A stretch of DNA of 45,227 nucleotides, from the NCBI RefSeq assembly GCF_000372725.1, contig NW_005200507.1, forward strand, positions 73,810-119,036, read 5' to 3'. Numbering within the stretch: the stretch's first letter is position 1; every line of letters begins with the position of its first letter. Below are positions 11,475 to 21,739 of the stretch, piece after piece. The position numbers and the translations under genes were made by a program. Below the pieces are notes generated by a model. It was not told where the DNA came from, searched no databases, and worked only from the letters and a program-made list of their open reading frames with translations. Source of the stretch: Emiliania huxleyi CCMP1516. Taxonomy: Eukaryota; Haptophyta; Isochrysidales; Noelaerhabdaceae.

Positions 11475-13972
11475 ATGGCGCCTAAAGACAGTTCGCCCGC
11501 CGCGCTCTTTACGGCTGCAACTGGCGAGAGCAGCAGCAAGCGCAGAGGCAACCAATACCTCGCTCAGGCGCGTGCAGGCATGGCTCGATGCCTTCCAGGA
11601 GCCGCGAGCTCGGCAGGTCACGCCGTCGGCTCAAGCCGCGAGCGCTCTGAGTCTCCAGAGCCGCGAGCGGTGGTCCAACGGCTGAGCCCAGAAAGCTCGC
11701 CGCGCAGCGGCAGTCCCTTGACGGTGGCCAGGCCCGATCTAATGACGGCACCACCTCTGCACGGGCCCTCGCCGCTCGCGCCCGCCCCCAAGCCAACCGG
11801 CGACGCATCACCAGCTGCAACGCGTCAGCCGCAACGTCCGGCGCTCAACGCGGGGGGCGTGGACGCCTCGCGCTCCGGCCAGCGTGCCAGGCCATTCCTC
11901 GACAAGCTGGGCTTTCGCCTCGACTCGTTTGAGTTTACTTTGCGCCGCGCTGGGAGCCAAGCCACGAGGATTGCAGGCAAGGTGCTGCGTCCGCTCGGCG
12001 AGAGCGAGATGCAGACGGTCCTGGACACGCCGCCGAAGGAGTTGCCAGCCGTGCCGGTAGAGCACAAAGCACTCAGCAGCAGCATGGGTCAGACGGCGGT
12101 CTCGTACCTGGCAGAGAGCCGCTTTGCCAAGTCTCGCGGCATGACGCCCGGGATCACCCTCGGGCACCTCGGTCACAATGGCTGTCTCGCCAACCCGGAC
12201 GATTTGGCTGCGGCTATTGCTGGCTACGAGGGTCTTCTGACCCTGTACGCGAGCAGGTTGGCGCTGTGCGAGGGCGTCGCCGAGATTCTCAAACTCGAGA
12301 CGCTCTCGGTAGAGGAGGCAAAGGTGTGGGCTACCGCGCGGGGCCCCCAGCCACTTCCGTGGGAGGCCAAACGGAGCAATGAGCCAGCCTACTCGACCAG
12401 TCGGCGAAAGCGGGCCATCGCGCGCGGCCTCCGAAATCTCATCGCCCACTCGCTCGGCGGCGAGGAGGGGTTCGTGCGGTGGATTGTCGACGAAATGGAG
12501 CGCTCGCAGGGGCGCAAAGGCGTCCTCAAGGACAAGAGAATTTTCGAAGCGAGCTTCTTGCAGACACTGCTCGAGTCGGACAAGCTGCACGCGGAGCTTA
12601 AACGTCTGATTGAGCGCAGAGGTCGCCCAACACTGCTTCGGTTCGCCGTGGCGACGAGCGGGATCCGGCAGCGCGACGTCAACAAGCTACGCGAGCTGCA
12701 GCCAGGGTTCTACCCCGGCCCGAACAAGATCCGGCAGGGCAAGCGGACGCATCTCGGCGCCTTCCTCCGGGACGTCTGCAGCGGTGGATGGAGTCCCGTT
12801 TCAATGACGACTGGGCTGTCTGAGGCGGCGGAGGCCGAGGAGCGCGAGAGGCGGCTGGCTTTGGATCGGGTGCAGGCGGATGCTGATGATGCGGGTCTCG
12901 TCGCTGAGGCACGTCGCGAGCTCGAGGCAGCTGCGGAGGGGGAGTCCTCCGGCAGTGAAAGCGAGGGAGTCAACGAGTGGGAATCGGATGGCGAGCAGGA
13001 GCCGACGCCGGCGGAGGTGGAGGCCGACAAGGCGGTCGGCAAGGGGTACGGGGTAGAGGACATGCGAGACGCTCATCAGGCCATGATCTTCGTGAATCTT
13101 GCGTTCACGGTGGCAGAGCCAGGCACCAAATCCAGCCAACTTGTGTGCAAACTTACAGAGGACAAGGCCAACTTTGACTATCTCAGCCGTGCCGGTCTCA
13201 AATCGGCAACCTCCGCGCAGCTCGAGTACATATCGCAGGGGGTCATCGGGCCAGACATGGTCGACCACCAACTGACCTGCGCGCAGAGCTCTCGAGGGGC
13301 GTTCCCGCTGGTGAAGACGAGGGCTGGCGACTCTCGTCCGCAGGCGCGCGTGTATTCTCCCCCCGACCCCGAGAGCCTTCCGCGTCGCGGCCCGAACCCA
13401 ACCAATCGTCCACGCACACGTTTTTCTTTTTTCAGATCGAGATCGACCTCGTATCGCTCATGGAGCAGCAAGATTCGATCTACAAGTACGGTTTGGAAAA
13501 TGTCGCCTTGCTCTCTCAACTCCCGCCCGTAATCATTACCTTTGGCAACACGGCGGACGAGCTCTCCACCATGTCCGGCTATGCCGAACAAGACACGGCC
13601 AAGGGCCGCGACGGCACTCCCGGCCTCTACTCTATGCCCACACATATGCGCCGCCTCCCGCTCGCAGCGCGCAAAACGCGGGCACGCGTCAAGCCGGAGG
13701 AGCAGCAGCCGGCCGCGGGCACCGCCGACGCGAGCGGTGCAGGATGGGAGAAGGGACAGGGTCATCCTCCCCACCTGCACAAGCAGGATCTTGCTAATAT
13801 TAGGGATCTTGGAAGGACGATCAGGGACACAGGGTTCAACAGGGGGACGGAGTGGGGAGCGCATCGCGACACGGAGGGGGGGCAACAAACAATCTCTCTC
13901 TCTCGGAGGGGGGCTGGGCAGGGACAAGGGTTCACCCACACGACAGGGTTATTCTTCAAAATAAATAAATAA
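11475..13972 (+). CDS. Large orphan protein, family not recognised
   Basis: Model: 11475-13349 and 13436-13972, about 803 residues, joined by a GT-AG intron with a good pyrimidine tract (TTTTTCTTTTTTCAG). Residues 1-130 are low complexity (Ser/Pro/Ala). Residues 130-430 look folded: LDKLGFRLDSFEFTLRRAG, then a helix-rich core with SRRKRAIARGLRNLIAHSL and FVRWIVDEMERSQGRKG, then ATSGIRQRDVNKLRELQPGF and PGPNKIRQGKR, reminiscent of DNA-binding or mobile-element proteins in protists. An acidic stretch (EGESSGSESEGVNEWESDG) follows, then FVNLAFTVAEPGTKSSQLVCKL. Base composition is less extreme than in neighbours. The stop lies in an AATAAATAAATAAA run that may also be the polyadenylation signal. 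The last 60 residues come from repetitive DNA and may not be coding. Confidence 0.6.
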
Positions 13973-14143
13973 AACGGACATGCCAAGCTAGGGCTGGTCC
14001 TTCAAAAGGTAGGTAGGTAGAAAGGTGAAGAACAGTCAGGGGTGTTCAAAAGCACCTCAGTGGTGCAGTGTTTCTTCTCAGCTGAGAGCATCGTTGGGCT
14101 TGCCCTGCGCAGCGGCGCGCCCCTCAGAGTCGCGCGGCGACCA

Positions 14144-15082
14144 ATGAAACCATGGATGCAGCCGATGGCATCGAGCACCGCCCCGCCGGCGGCGCCCGGG
14201 ATCGGCGAGGCATGTGGCTCGCCGCAGCTCGACTCGGCCTGCGCGCGGCTTCGGCCATTTAGCCCGCCCTTATGCCGGATAGGAGTGCGGCGACTTCAAG
14301 CGCGGCGCCTGCTTCCGTGCGTCGTGCAAGTTCTTGCACGGCGGGAAGCCCGCCTCCGAGGCGGCGAGTGCCGTCGCGAACGCCAACGGCGGCGCCGCTG
14401 GCCTGCCCACGCCGCGTGCGGCCGGTAGTTTTGTCGCTCCCGACGGCCTCGATGTCAAGCTCTTCGACCCGACCACAGGCCGTCGCCGTCGCCGCCGCGA
14501 GCTCTCGCGCCGCGTCAGGCCGCTCGGCCGCCGACGCTCCTCCTCTCCGCCCCCCGGCAGGCTTTGGTCTCTTTGGCACGCCCGTGTGGGGCACCCGATA
14601 CGGCTCGACGCAGCCGCTGCAAAAGATTGAAAACGTGCGGCCGCTCTGCATGGACTTCTTCAAGTCGGGCTTCTGCAACCGGAAGGGCCCGCACAACCAG
14701 GGCTGCCTCTTCCGCCACGACGAGATCGAGGGCAAGGGCAAGATCGAGGCGCCGCCCGGCGCCGACGCGGCCCCTCGACCCCTCGCGCCAGCCGACGGCC
14801 CCGGCGCCGCGTGCAGGTGCCGAGCGCCTTTGACAAGGAGTCGACGTGGGAGGTGGACCGGTTCGGGCTCGAGGCGACGGGGCGGCTGCGCCCCGCCGGC
14901 GCCGGCTCCACCTCGCTGCAGGAGTTGACCCAGGCGGCGGCGGAGTACGCGGCTCGGCGCAAGGAGCGCAGCCCGCGCCTCCTCGCCCCGCGCCTCCTCG
15001 CCCCAAGCCTTGTGGCGCCGCGACCCTAGGCGCAGCTCGAGGCGGAGGAGAAGGCGGCCGCGGACGCCGCTGCGGCGGCTGA

Positions 15083-15115
<33 letters not shown>

Positions 15116-15561
15116 TGCGGCACCAGCGAGCAGCGCGCCTCTTCCCGAGGGGTGGAGGGAGGCCAAGGCTCCGGACGGGCGGACCTATTACTACCACGCG
15201 GCGACGAAGGAGACGAAGTGGACTCGGCCGACGGCAGCGCCGGGAGCGGCGCCGACGCCGCTTCCCGAGGGGTGGAAGGAGGCCAAGGCTCCGGACGGGC
15301 GGACCTATTACTACCACGCGGCGACGAAGGAGACGAAGTGGACTCGGCCGACGGCAGCGAAGGAAAGCCGGCGCGGTTGCAGTATCGACTTCGTGTCCTC
15401 ACGACTGCCTCCCGCCATAGGCGGCTGCGCCTGCGTCAGCACTTGCGTCAGCGCCTGCAGCGGCCACCAACGGCCACGGAGGCGCGAGCACGGCGGAAGC
15501 GGCGGACGAGCCCGCAGCCAAGCGCGCGAGGCCCGACGCGGGGGCTGACGCCTCCGAATGA
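14144..15561 (+). CDS. CCCH zinc-finger / tandem WW domain protein
   Basis: Model: 14144-14209, 14283 to about 14490, 14561-14760, 14817 to about 14945, 15030-15356, 15421-15561. Exon 2 gives ECGDFKRGACFRASCKFLHG, a C-x7-C-x4-C-x3-H finger. Exon 3 gives VRPLCMDFFKSGFC and CLFRHDE, a second C-x8-C-x9-C-x3-H finger. Exon 5 starts with an Ala/Glu helix and has two WW domains (LPEGWREAKAPDGRTYYYH then TKWTRP, and again with one change). The last exon ends in a basic AAKRARPD, possibly nuclear. CCCH fingers bind RNA and WW domains bind proline-rich partners, so a pre-mRNA processing role is likely but inferred. Several introns have GC donors (GCATGT, GCCGAC) and two donor sites are uncertain. Confidence 0.8.
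15141..15359 (+). repeat. 120-bp tandem duplication encoding two WW domains
   Basis: The 99 bp from 15141 recur at 15261 with one difference that I can see (AGG to AAG, Arg to Lys), separated by 21 bp of Ala/Pro codons. Near identity at silent sites points to a recent duplication or gene conversion. Confidence 0.95.
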
Positions 15562-15940
15562 TGTTGATGAGTCCGTTTTCGGCCTCCCTTTGGACACTTG
15601 TCGCCCTCCTACGCGCACGAAGACACACGAGACCACACGCGGTGCACGGGCACGCCCTGGCCGCGCGATAGGCGTACAAATCGTGTCTGGCCGCATAGGT
15701 GATAGGAGAAACACAGCAAGAGGTGGGGTCGGGTCGGCCCACGCATGTCGTTGTCTTCATATATGTTGCGTACAGTATTCAGGTCCGGTGTTAAAATCGC
15801 ACCGTGTGTGCGTGTGCGTGACGACCGCGGTTACGGGTTGGCCGCGCCGGTGCCCGACCCGGCACCCCTCTCGAGCCCTAGCTGGTAGCTCGCGAGCCGC
15901 GAGAGCGGCCGAGAGGCTCTCATCAGACATCACTCTAGCA
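15562..15940. other. Convergent 3' region
   Basis: Lies between the stop of the CCCH/WW gene (+) and the stop of the possible glycosyltransferase (-). Holds a GTGTGTGCGTGTGCGTG patch near 15803-15820. No gene recognised. Confidence 0.5.
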
Positions 15941-17131
15941 CTACAAAGCAGTACGTGGTCCACACCGCACCAGGGAGGTACGGCTCGCCGCCATCGAGAC
16001 GATGCGGCTTTTTGGGCGCCTCCGCCGCCGCCGCACAATCCATTCGAGGAACGCGCTCGGCCAAGGCCGACGCACATCCACTGCGGTGAGAGCGCGCGCC
16101 TCGCTGGCGAGGACCAAGTCGACCATGCCCAGGGCGCCCGCATCAGCGCCGCCCGCGCCGAGCAGCAGGTCGGAAGCGTTGAATGCGATCCCGCTCGCCC
16201 GATACCAGCGCAGCACCATCGGTGCCGCCGGCAGGAGGCAGTGACGCATGTAGGCGTGCCGCCGGTGCGTCTCCCCGTCCTGGTGGGAGTGGAGCAAAGT
16301 CGCGATGTCGGACGCAATCACCGTGCTCCGCGAGGCGACGGCCGTCAGCTGTTCGAGGCAGGACGCGAGCCGCTTGGGGCAGCCCGCAGAGGAGACAGCA
16401 TACAGCTCGTGCGCCACGTGGTTTGAGCGGAGCTGCACGGCGTCGAAGGTGCCAAAGGCCAAGCCGTGAGAGGCGAGGAAACGTCTCGCGGCGTGGATGA
16501 TTGCTCCAGACGGCTGCATGATGCTGTCGCGGCGAGCCACTGCGCCCGAAACCAGAGGCGTGGCGTCGTCGTGCCTCCGCAAGTTCAGCAAGACGACGCG
16601 GCGGTAGCGCTGGAGCACGGCCAGTCGCTGCGATCTGCGCAGCGCCGCCCCGGCGAGGCACGCCAGCGGCCAGCCTCGGCCTAGCCGCGTGAAGGCAGCC
16701 TGGAGCTCCCGCCGTGCGCGCGCCGTGCAGCTCGTCGGACAACGCACAAGCCCGGTCCGGTTCTCGACCGCGGCGCGGCACTCGCGCGGAAAGTCAGACC
16801 ATATGATTAAAACGGCGGCCCGCTGCTGCATCGGGGTGGCGATGACACGTGCGTGCCATTCTGCGGCCGAGATTAGCGCCCTTGGCGCGAGGGCTGCGGC
16901 GATGGGCTCCCGTTCAAAGTAGGTGGAGAGGGGCAGCGCCTTGGGCGCCTCCGGGTCGACAAGTTCACTGGAGAAGACGCTCGGCTCGACGAGGTCAAAG
17001 CCGCCGCGAGTGCACAGGGAGACGGCGGTGGTGAGCGCAATGCTCGCGCCGGCCAGCTTCTCCCAAAAGTCACCGATCAGCAAAGCGCGGCCGTGAGCGT
17101 GCTGGTGCTGCGGGCCGGGCAGCGGAGACAT
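15941..17131 (-). CDS. Possible glycosyltransferase (O-fucosyltransferase-like fold), tentative
   Basis: A single open frame of 396 residues from the ATG at 17131. The layout recalls fucosyltransferase-type GT-B enzymes: an N-terminal region after ALLIGDFWEKLAG with a long hydrophobic helix, a middle VQLRSNHVAHELYAV where the family has its HxRxxD strand, then CPKRLASCLEQLTAVASRSTVIASDI, where others have a 'vfvaTD' strand, and finally MVDLVLASEARALTAV followed by SAFLEWIVRRR, like the donor-site motif D-x-(13-15)-S-x-F-x-x-x-I-x-x-x-R. The key His-x-Arg is not present as such, so the call is weak. The Arg-rich C-terminus may be read-through into non-coding DNA. The frame extends further upstream but enters palindromic repeats. 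Confidence 0.45.
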   Translation of the reverse strand: MSPLPGPQHQHAHGRALLIGDFWEKLAGASIALTTAVSLCTRGGFDLVEPSVFSSELVDPEAPKALPLSTYFEREPIAAALAPRALISAAEWHARVIATPMQQRAAVLIIWSDFPRECRAAVENRTGLVRCPTSCTARARRELQAAFTRLGRGWPLACLAGAALRRSQRLAVLQRYRRVVLLNLRRHDDATPLVSGAVARRDSIMQPSGAIIHAARRFLASHGLAFGTFDAVQLRSNHVAHELYAVSSAGCPKRLASCLEQLTAVASRSTVIASDIATLLHSHQDGETHRRHAYMRHCLLPAAPMVLRWYRASGIAFNASDLLLGAGGADAGALGMVDLVLASEARALTAVDVRRPWPSAFLEWIVRRRRRRPKSRIVSMAASRTSLVRCGPRTAL

Positions 17132-18100
17132 CGCTCGAGCGTAAACAAGAATAAGAAGTCGCCCTGGATGTGAGGTTACTGACTGCACTCCAAGTGCTCC
17201 AAGTGCCCCGCGAGCTGGGAATAGGACCGCCGCAAGCGGCGTGGCGTGGGGCGGTTGAGCATCCCTCCGGGGGCCCCTCTGCGCCGGGGAGGCGTTGTTG
17301 GAGGCTAGGACGCAAGCGTCCGTCGCCTTTTTCAAACTCGGGTCCCACTCCGCTACGCTCCGACCCGAATTTGGAGGGCCATGAAGTTTAAGGTGTTGCT
17401 GCGCAAAAGGGGCGGGGCGCGGGCGCGCGCGCGGCAGACGCCAGCGCAAAATTTTTTTGGGGTGCAACCCTGTACCTGAGGTAGCCGTTTTATTTATTTT
17501 GTTAAAAGAAATCTCAAGCCCTTAAGGCTATAGCCGCTGCGCAAGACTGGCAAAAGGCAAGCACTCTACCGCGGCGCGGCGCGCTGGCCGGGAGGCCACC
17601 GTGCCCTGGCTTCGAGGCGTCCCAAAGCTGCTGGTTGGCGGCGGGCGGGCGGGCGGCGCGGCGTCGTCCCGTTTGGCGAGGCAGAAGCCAGCCGGCGGGC
17701 TCCACGCTCTGGCTGGCGCGTGCCAGGCTGCAAAAGCAACGGAGGTGGGTCAGCCCACCGGGAAGCGCACCGCACTTGGGAGGCGAGGCGGCACGCGGGC
17801 AGCGGGCAGGGCGCGAGCGCTCTGCTCACCTCCTCCCCTCGCGTAGAAGGGCGCAGAGGGGGGAGACGCTCACGCCCGCAAGGCGCGGCACCCGCCGACT
17901 GGCTTCTGGCCGAAGGAGGCCTCCGTGAAGCCTGTGACGGGTAGCGCGCGCCCTGATGCCACCGCGCGTGGGGCTGGCGGGGGCGGGGGGGCGAGCCCGG
18001 AAGAAAGGGTCCGGATCGAGGGCCCCGAGACGAAGGCCCGGAAGAAGGGGGGGGAGGAGAGGGTCGTCTCAGGAGAGGGTCGTCTCTGCGCGCTCCCTTT
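17132..18100. other. Intergenic region with small palindromes
   Basis: Contains several short inverted repeats (CCGCCGCAAGCGGCG, GACGCAAGCGTC, TCGGGTCCCACTCCG with CGACCCGA) between 17225 and 17370, as in folded-back miniature elements, then an A/T-rich patch (17440-17515). No gene recognised. Confidence 0.45.
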
Positions 18101-18529
18101 TCAGAAGGCCGCTTCGGGCTCCGCCTCGTCGGCCGCCCGCGGGGGGGCGGCGAGGTCTTCGCCTAGCATCGTGCCCCACAGGTCGAGCCACCCCAGGTTG
18201 TCGCAGTCGGCCGGCTCCCCTCCGTCCGAAGGGAGATTGCTGCCGTACGGGATGAGGTTGAAGGGGGAGGCGAGGGACGGGGTGGCGGCGTGGCGCAAGC
18301 TGTAGGCGCGCCGGCTGTAGGCCGCGCTCGTCGGCCGCCAGCACTTGCGCCGCCGCCTACGCCCCTTGAACCCGACCCCCCAAGGCCCCCGCGTCTGCGC
18401 GCGAGAGTTGCGGCCGGGAATGGCGGCGAGGGCGGCCGGCGGAATGGCGGCGAGCGGAAGGGCGGGCCGGGCGGGGCGCGGAGGCGGCCGATAGTCTGAG
18501 CGATACCAGGTCCGGTGCGTGCCCTTCAT
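18101..18529 (-). CDS. Hypothetical protein, 142 residues
   Basis: The open frame from 18529 has a basic, Pro/Arg-rich first half and a second half with protein-like composition: PFNLIPYGSNLPSDGG, then CDNLGWLDLWGTMLGEDL, then an acidic end. No family is recognised. It could be the last exon of a larger minus-strand gene or a chance frame; no splice partner was found. Confidence 0.25.
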   Translation of the reverse strand: MKGTHRTWYRSDYRPPPRPARPALPLAAIPPAALAAIPGRNSRAQTRGPWGVGFKGRRRRRKCWRPTSAAYSRRAYSLRHAATPSLASPFNLIPYGSNLPSDGGEPADCDNLGWLDLWGTMLGEDLAAPPRAADEAEPEAAF

Positions 18530-19161
18530 CGCAGGAATGGTGAGCCGGGGGCGTCTTAGTCTGGCTCGCGGACCACGGGCGTCTCGATAGATCTAAATAC
18601 GGACGTTCTTGGCTTCAATTTTACGAAAGTCTTGGCACCAGCTGATGGCTTGCCCGGCCGACATCACGCAGTTCGTGCACGGTATTCGGATTTTGCTATT
18701 TGCTCGTGTGGGGGTATATCGCAGATTTGTCAATGGTACCGCGTCTGCGACGCGGGCGCCTTGCGGGCACGGCGCGCCGCAGGCGCGGCTCCGAGAAAAG
18801 GCCAGACACGAGTGTGAACGTGAGCTCCCAGCTCGTCAAATGAAAATTTCTCTTCGCCTGCGCGGCGCGCGCACTTGGCATTTTGCAAGTCTGCGGTGTT
18901 CTGAGTGAGCGGTGTGGATGGAGGCGTGTGCGTCTTGAGTCGGTGGCAGACTGGCTGGCGGCATCGGATCCGGGACCGCAGCTCACCTCTTCCGACTATC
19001 CGGGGCCGGCTCTGACCTTTGACCTACCTAGATTGAGTGCCCCGGCCGAAGTTAAGAAACCATGGCCTGGGGTGGGTGAGGCGTGTGGAAAGGTTTAGAA
19101 ACGGCGCTACGTATGTTTTCTTAATGCCTCTGCGGAATCGACCCTTCGAAGTGCTCACGGA
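18530..19161. other. Intergenic region before the Nudix gene
   Basis: Less GC-rich than surroundings around 18590-18740. Short frames only. No RNA gene could be recognised. Confidence 0.45.
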
Positions 19162-20175
19162 ATGTTATCGCTACCGGCGTCGCTCTTTGCCCTCGCGCCA
19201 GTGTTCTTCGACACCGCAGGGCGCCTGCAGCGGGTCCCGGCGCCAGCAAACCCGGGTACGACGCGCTTCTACACTCTGGTGCACAACGGACAGTCGCTGG
19301 TCAAGGCAGACGGTGGCGGCTGGAAGCCTGCGCTTCTCTCTGCGAGCGAGGTGTCCGAGGTTGGCGGTGGCGGCGCCCTCCAAGTCTTTCTCGGCAGCGT
19401 CGAGGACGCAGCGAGCCCGCTGCAGCGTGGGGATTACTGGCTGCTCGAGACGTCCGCTCTCGACGAGCAGCCGCCTGCGAGCATCGGTGGCGATGGAGCC
19501 GCTTGGGAGCCGCTGCGTGCGCGAGCTGGGCCGAGCGTGTGCGACGCGCTCGAGGTGGACGAGGCGGCGCTGCTCGCCACCGCGCGCGGGTTGGCGCACT
19601 GGCACAACAGCGTTCGATTCTGCTCCAAGTGCGGCAGCGCAGAGGTCGTGCCGTACCGGAACGGGAAGGGGCGGAGATGCAATGTGTGCTCCGAGCGCTT
19701 TCGCCCTCGGCTCGACGCGTCGGTGATCGTCCTCGTCCTGGACGCGACTCGCTCACGGTGCCTGCTCGGCCGCAAGGCGGCTTGGCCGACGGGTCGCTAC
19801 TCGACACTCGCGGGCTTTGTCGAGTTCGGGGAGACGCTCGAGGAGTGTGTGGTGCGGGAGGTGTGCGAGGAGAGCGGCTGCTCCGTCGACAGGTCGACGC
19901 TCGACTTCGTCGCATCGCAGCCGTGGCTCTTCCCGCGCTCGCTCATGGTCGGCTTCACCGTCTGCGCAGCGCCCAGCGAGGGGGCCGACGCGGCGCTCGC
20001 GGTCGACGAGGACGAGCTGGAGGACGCGAGATGGTTCTCCAAGGAGTACGTGCGCGAGCAGCTCGGGCTCGAGCGCGAGGCCGGACGCGACGGGCCCGCA
20101 GTCGAGGGCGGTTTTCACGTGCCGTCGCGAGTCTCACTCGCGCGCACACTGATCGAATCTTGGCTCGCCGAGTGA
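19162..20175 (+). CDS. NADH pyrophosphatase (NudC/NPY1/NUDT12 type Nudix hydrolase)
   Basis: A single exon of 337 residues. It splits NAD(H) to NMN(H) and AMP; the family also removes NAD caps from RNA. Seen in order: an N-terminal all-beta part, a four-cysteine zinc ribbon FCSKCG ... CNVC near residues 153-176, RPRLDASVIVLVLD, and the complete Nudix box GFVEFGETLEECVVREVCEESG near residues 217-238 (G-x5-E-x7-REUxEExGU). The NADH-specific signature SQPWLFPRSLMVGF follows, where the family standard is SQPWPFP. Length and domain order match the family. There is no C-terminal peroxisomal tripeptide; the end is WLAE. The ATG at 19162 begins a short hydrophobic stretch. It is convergent with the transporter gene. 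Confidence 0.93.
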   Translation: MLSLPASLFALAPVFFDTAGRLQRVPAPANPGTTRFYTLVHNGQSLVKADGGGWKPALLSASEVSEVGGGGALQVFLGSVEDAASPLQRGDYWLLETSALDEQPPASIGGDGAAWEPLRARAGPSVCDALEVDEAALLATARGLAHWHNSVRFCSKCGSAEVVPYRNGKGRRCNVCSERFRPRLDASVIVLVLDATRSRCLLGRKAAWPTGRYSTLAGFVEFGETLEECVVREVCEESGCSVDRSTLDFVASQPWLFPRSLMVGFTVCAAPSEGADAALAVDEDELEDARWFSKEYVREQLGLEREAGRDGPAVEGGFHVPSRVSLARTLIESWLAE

Positions 20176-20515
20176 ACAGCAGCTGGACCTCGGGTTGCTG
20201 TGGAGGGCCGCCGTTCGCCGGTTCGGCGGTGTCTTAATTCCGCGGTCTCCGTGAGCCGGCGTTATTTAACCCGTGTATGACACCGCTGGCGGCTGGGGGG
20301 CGGCCCGGGCGCAACACACCCCCCGCGCCCCCCCCGCCAAAACGACGGGAAAACAGCCCCCGGCGGGGTGTCGCTGTCGGTCTCACTCTCACAGTATCAG
20401 CAATATACGCACAGGCGCCCGCAGTAACGCACAAAACGCTCTCCGCAATACACACATCTCACACACATTGATCGAGTTTCAAACGCGTGTTCAAAACGGT
20501 CTGTGTCACGTGTCG
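20176..20515. other. Convergent 3' region
   Basis: Between the Nudix gene (+) and the transporter (-). C-rich runs near 20315-20340. No gene recognised. Confidence 0.45.
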
Positions 20516-21739
20516 TCAGGCCTCGTCCCTGCGCACCCTTCGGTCTCGCTCTCGGCCGCGGCTGCCGCCCGCAAGCCTGCCGACGAGCCCGTCGCCCCGC
20601 GCACACACGAGCACAGCCGCCATGACGAGCGCCGTGCCCGCCGCCTCGGAGAGGCCCCAGCGGCTGCCCACCGGGTCGACGGCGAGGGAGAGCAGCGCGG
20701 TGAGGGGCGGCTGCACCGCATTGTACAGCACGAGCACGCTCGCGTCCGTGTGCCGGTTCGCCCACGCGCGGAGCGAGTAGCCGACCACCGAGGAGAGCAG
20801 CACCGCGTACGCGACGGCGAGGAGAGCGGCGGGCCTCCAGAGCGGCGCCAGCCCCGCGGCCGAGAGGGGCGGCGGCTCCTCGAGGCGCGCGAGCGAGTCG
20901 ACTGCAGCGGCGAGCAGCATCACGCAGAGCGAGCCGACGTACGCGTGCGCCGTCACCGTCACCGCGCCGTAAAGAGGGGGGTGGCCCTCCTCCTCCGGGC
21001 AGCGCCTCTCCTCCGGGCAGCGCCTCCGCCTCTCCTCGCGCGGCGACGGCTCGCCCTCGCCGTCGGCGCCGCCCGCCGCGCGCCGCGAGCGGAGCCGCAC
21101 CAGCTGCCGCTGGACGAGGCAGTACGCGCTGATGCCGACTCCCTGCAGGAAGAGGAGCGACATGCCCGCCAGCCGCGAGCCGGAGGGGCGAGCCGGCGAG
21201 GGGTCGGGCTGGCTGCGCGGCCCTGCCTGCAGCAAGAGCACCCCGCCGCCGGCGAGGAGCGCCGACAGCACCTTTGCAGCAGAGAGCGGCTCGATGCCCA
21301 GCAGCGCGGCCAGCACGGCGGCGGTCGAGGGCTCGATGCACTGGAACAGCGCCGCCGTCGTCGCGTCGGTGAGAGCGATCCCGACGGCGAAGCAGAGCTG
21401 GAAGGCCGCGAGCAGCGCGCCCAGCAGCGCGAAGCGGGCGCGGTGCGCTCGCAGCGGCAGCGAGGGAGGCCCCTCCAGGGCGGCGGCCCAGCCGTAGAGG
21501 AGAGCAATCGAGGCCAGCTCTCGCAGCACCGAGAAGCCGATCGGGCTGACACCCTCGCGCAGGCAGCGGGCAGCGAGGATGTTGTGGCCCGAGTAGATTA
21601 ACGCGGCCACCAAAAGCGCTCCGTGCGCCTTGGCGGTGCTAGAGGAGGCCGCCCGAGAGGAGGATGCCTCGGCTCCGGCGTCGGCACTGTCAGAGGCGGC
21701 CAGCAGCGGGGAGGGAGGAGACGACAGCCGGTTCGGCAT
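20516..21739 (-). CDS. Drug/metabolite transporter, EamA type
   Basis: Open frame of 407 residues from the ATG at 21739; a further in-frame start lies upstream but the extra sequence is not protein-like. About ten hydrophobic helices are visible in two halves, each typical of EamA repeats: ALIYSGHNILAARCLREGVSPIGFSVLR in the first, then ALTDATTAALFQCIEPSTAAVLAALLG, which is the classical end of the first repeat, and in the second half YSLRAWANRHTDASVLVLYNAVQPPLTALLSL. Such proteins export or import metabolites across plasma or organelle membranes; plant WAT1-like relatives are close in style. A hydrophilic loop between the halves (residues 240-295) is acidic and Arg-rich, partly encoded by a tandem CTCCTCCGGGCAGCGC repeat. 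Substrate unknown. Confidence 0.85.
   Translation of the reverse strand: MPNRLSSPPSPLLAASDSADAGAEASSSRAASSSTAKAHGALLVAALIYSGHNILAARCLREGVSPIGFSVLRELASIALLYGWAAALEGPPSLPLRAHRARFALLGALLAAFQLCFAVGIALTDATTAALFQCIEPSTAAVLAALLGIEPLSAAKVLSALLAGGGVLLLQAGPRSQPDPSPARPSGSRLAGMSLLFLQGVGISAYCLVQRQLVRLRSRRAAGGADGEGEPSPREERRRRCPEERRCPEEEGHPPLYGAVTVTAHAYVGSLCVMLLAAAVDSLARLEEPPPLSAAGLAPLWRPAALLAVAYAVLLSSVVGYSLRAWANRHTDASVLVLYNAVQPPLTALLSLAVDPVGSRWGLSEAAGTALVMAAVLVCARGDGLVGRLAGGSRGRERDRRVRRDEA

Noticed and set aside
17132..17467. Upstream extension of the possible glycosyltransferase
   Set aside because: The extra residues are translated from palindromic repeats and have no leader or domain character.
19040..19100. 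5S rRNA-like words (GAAGTTAAG, GGCCTGGGGTGGG)
   Set aside because: The order and spacing of the 5S internal control region are not met and the rest of the molecule is missing.
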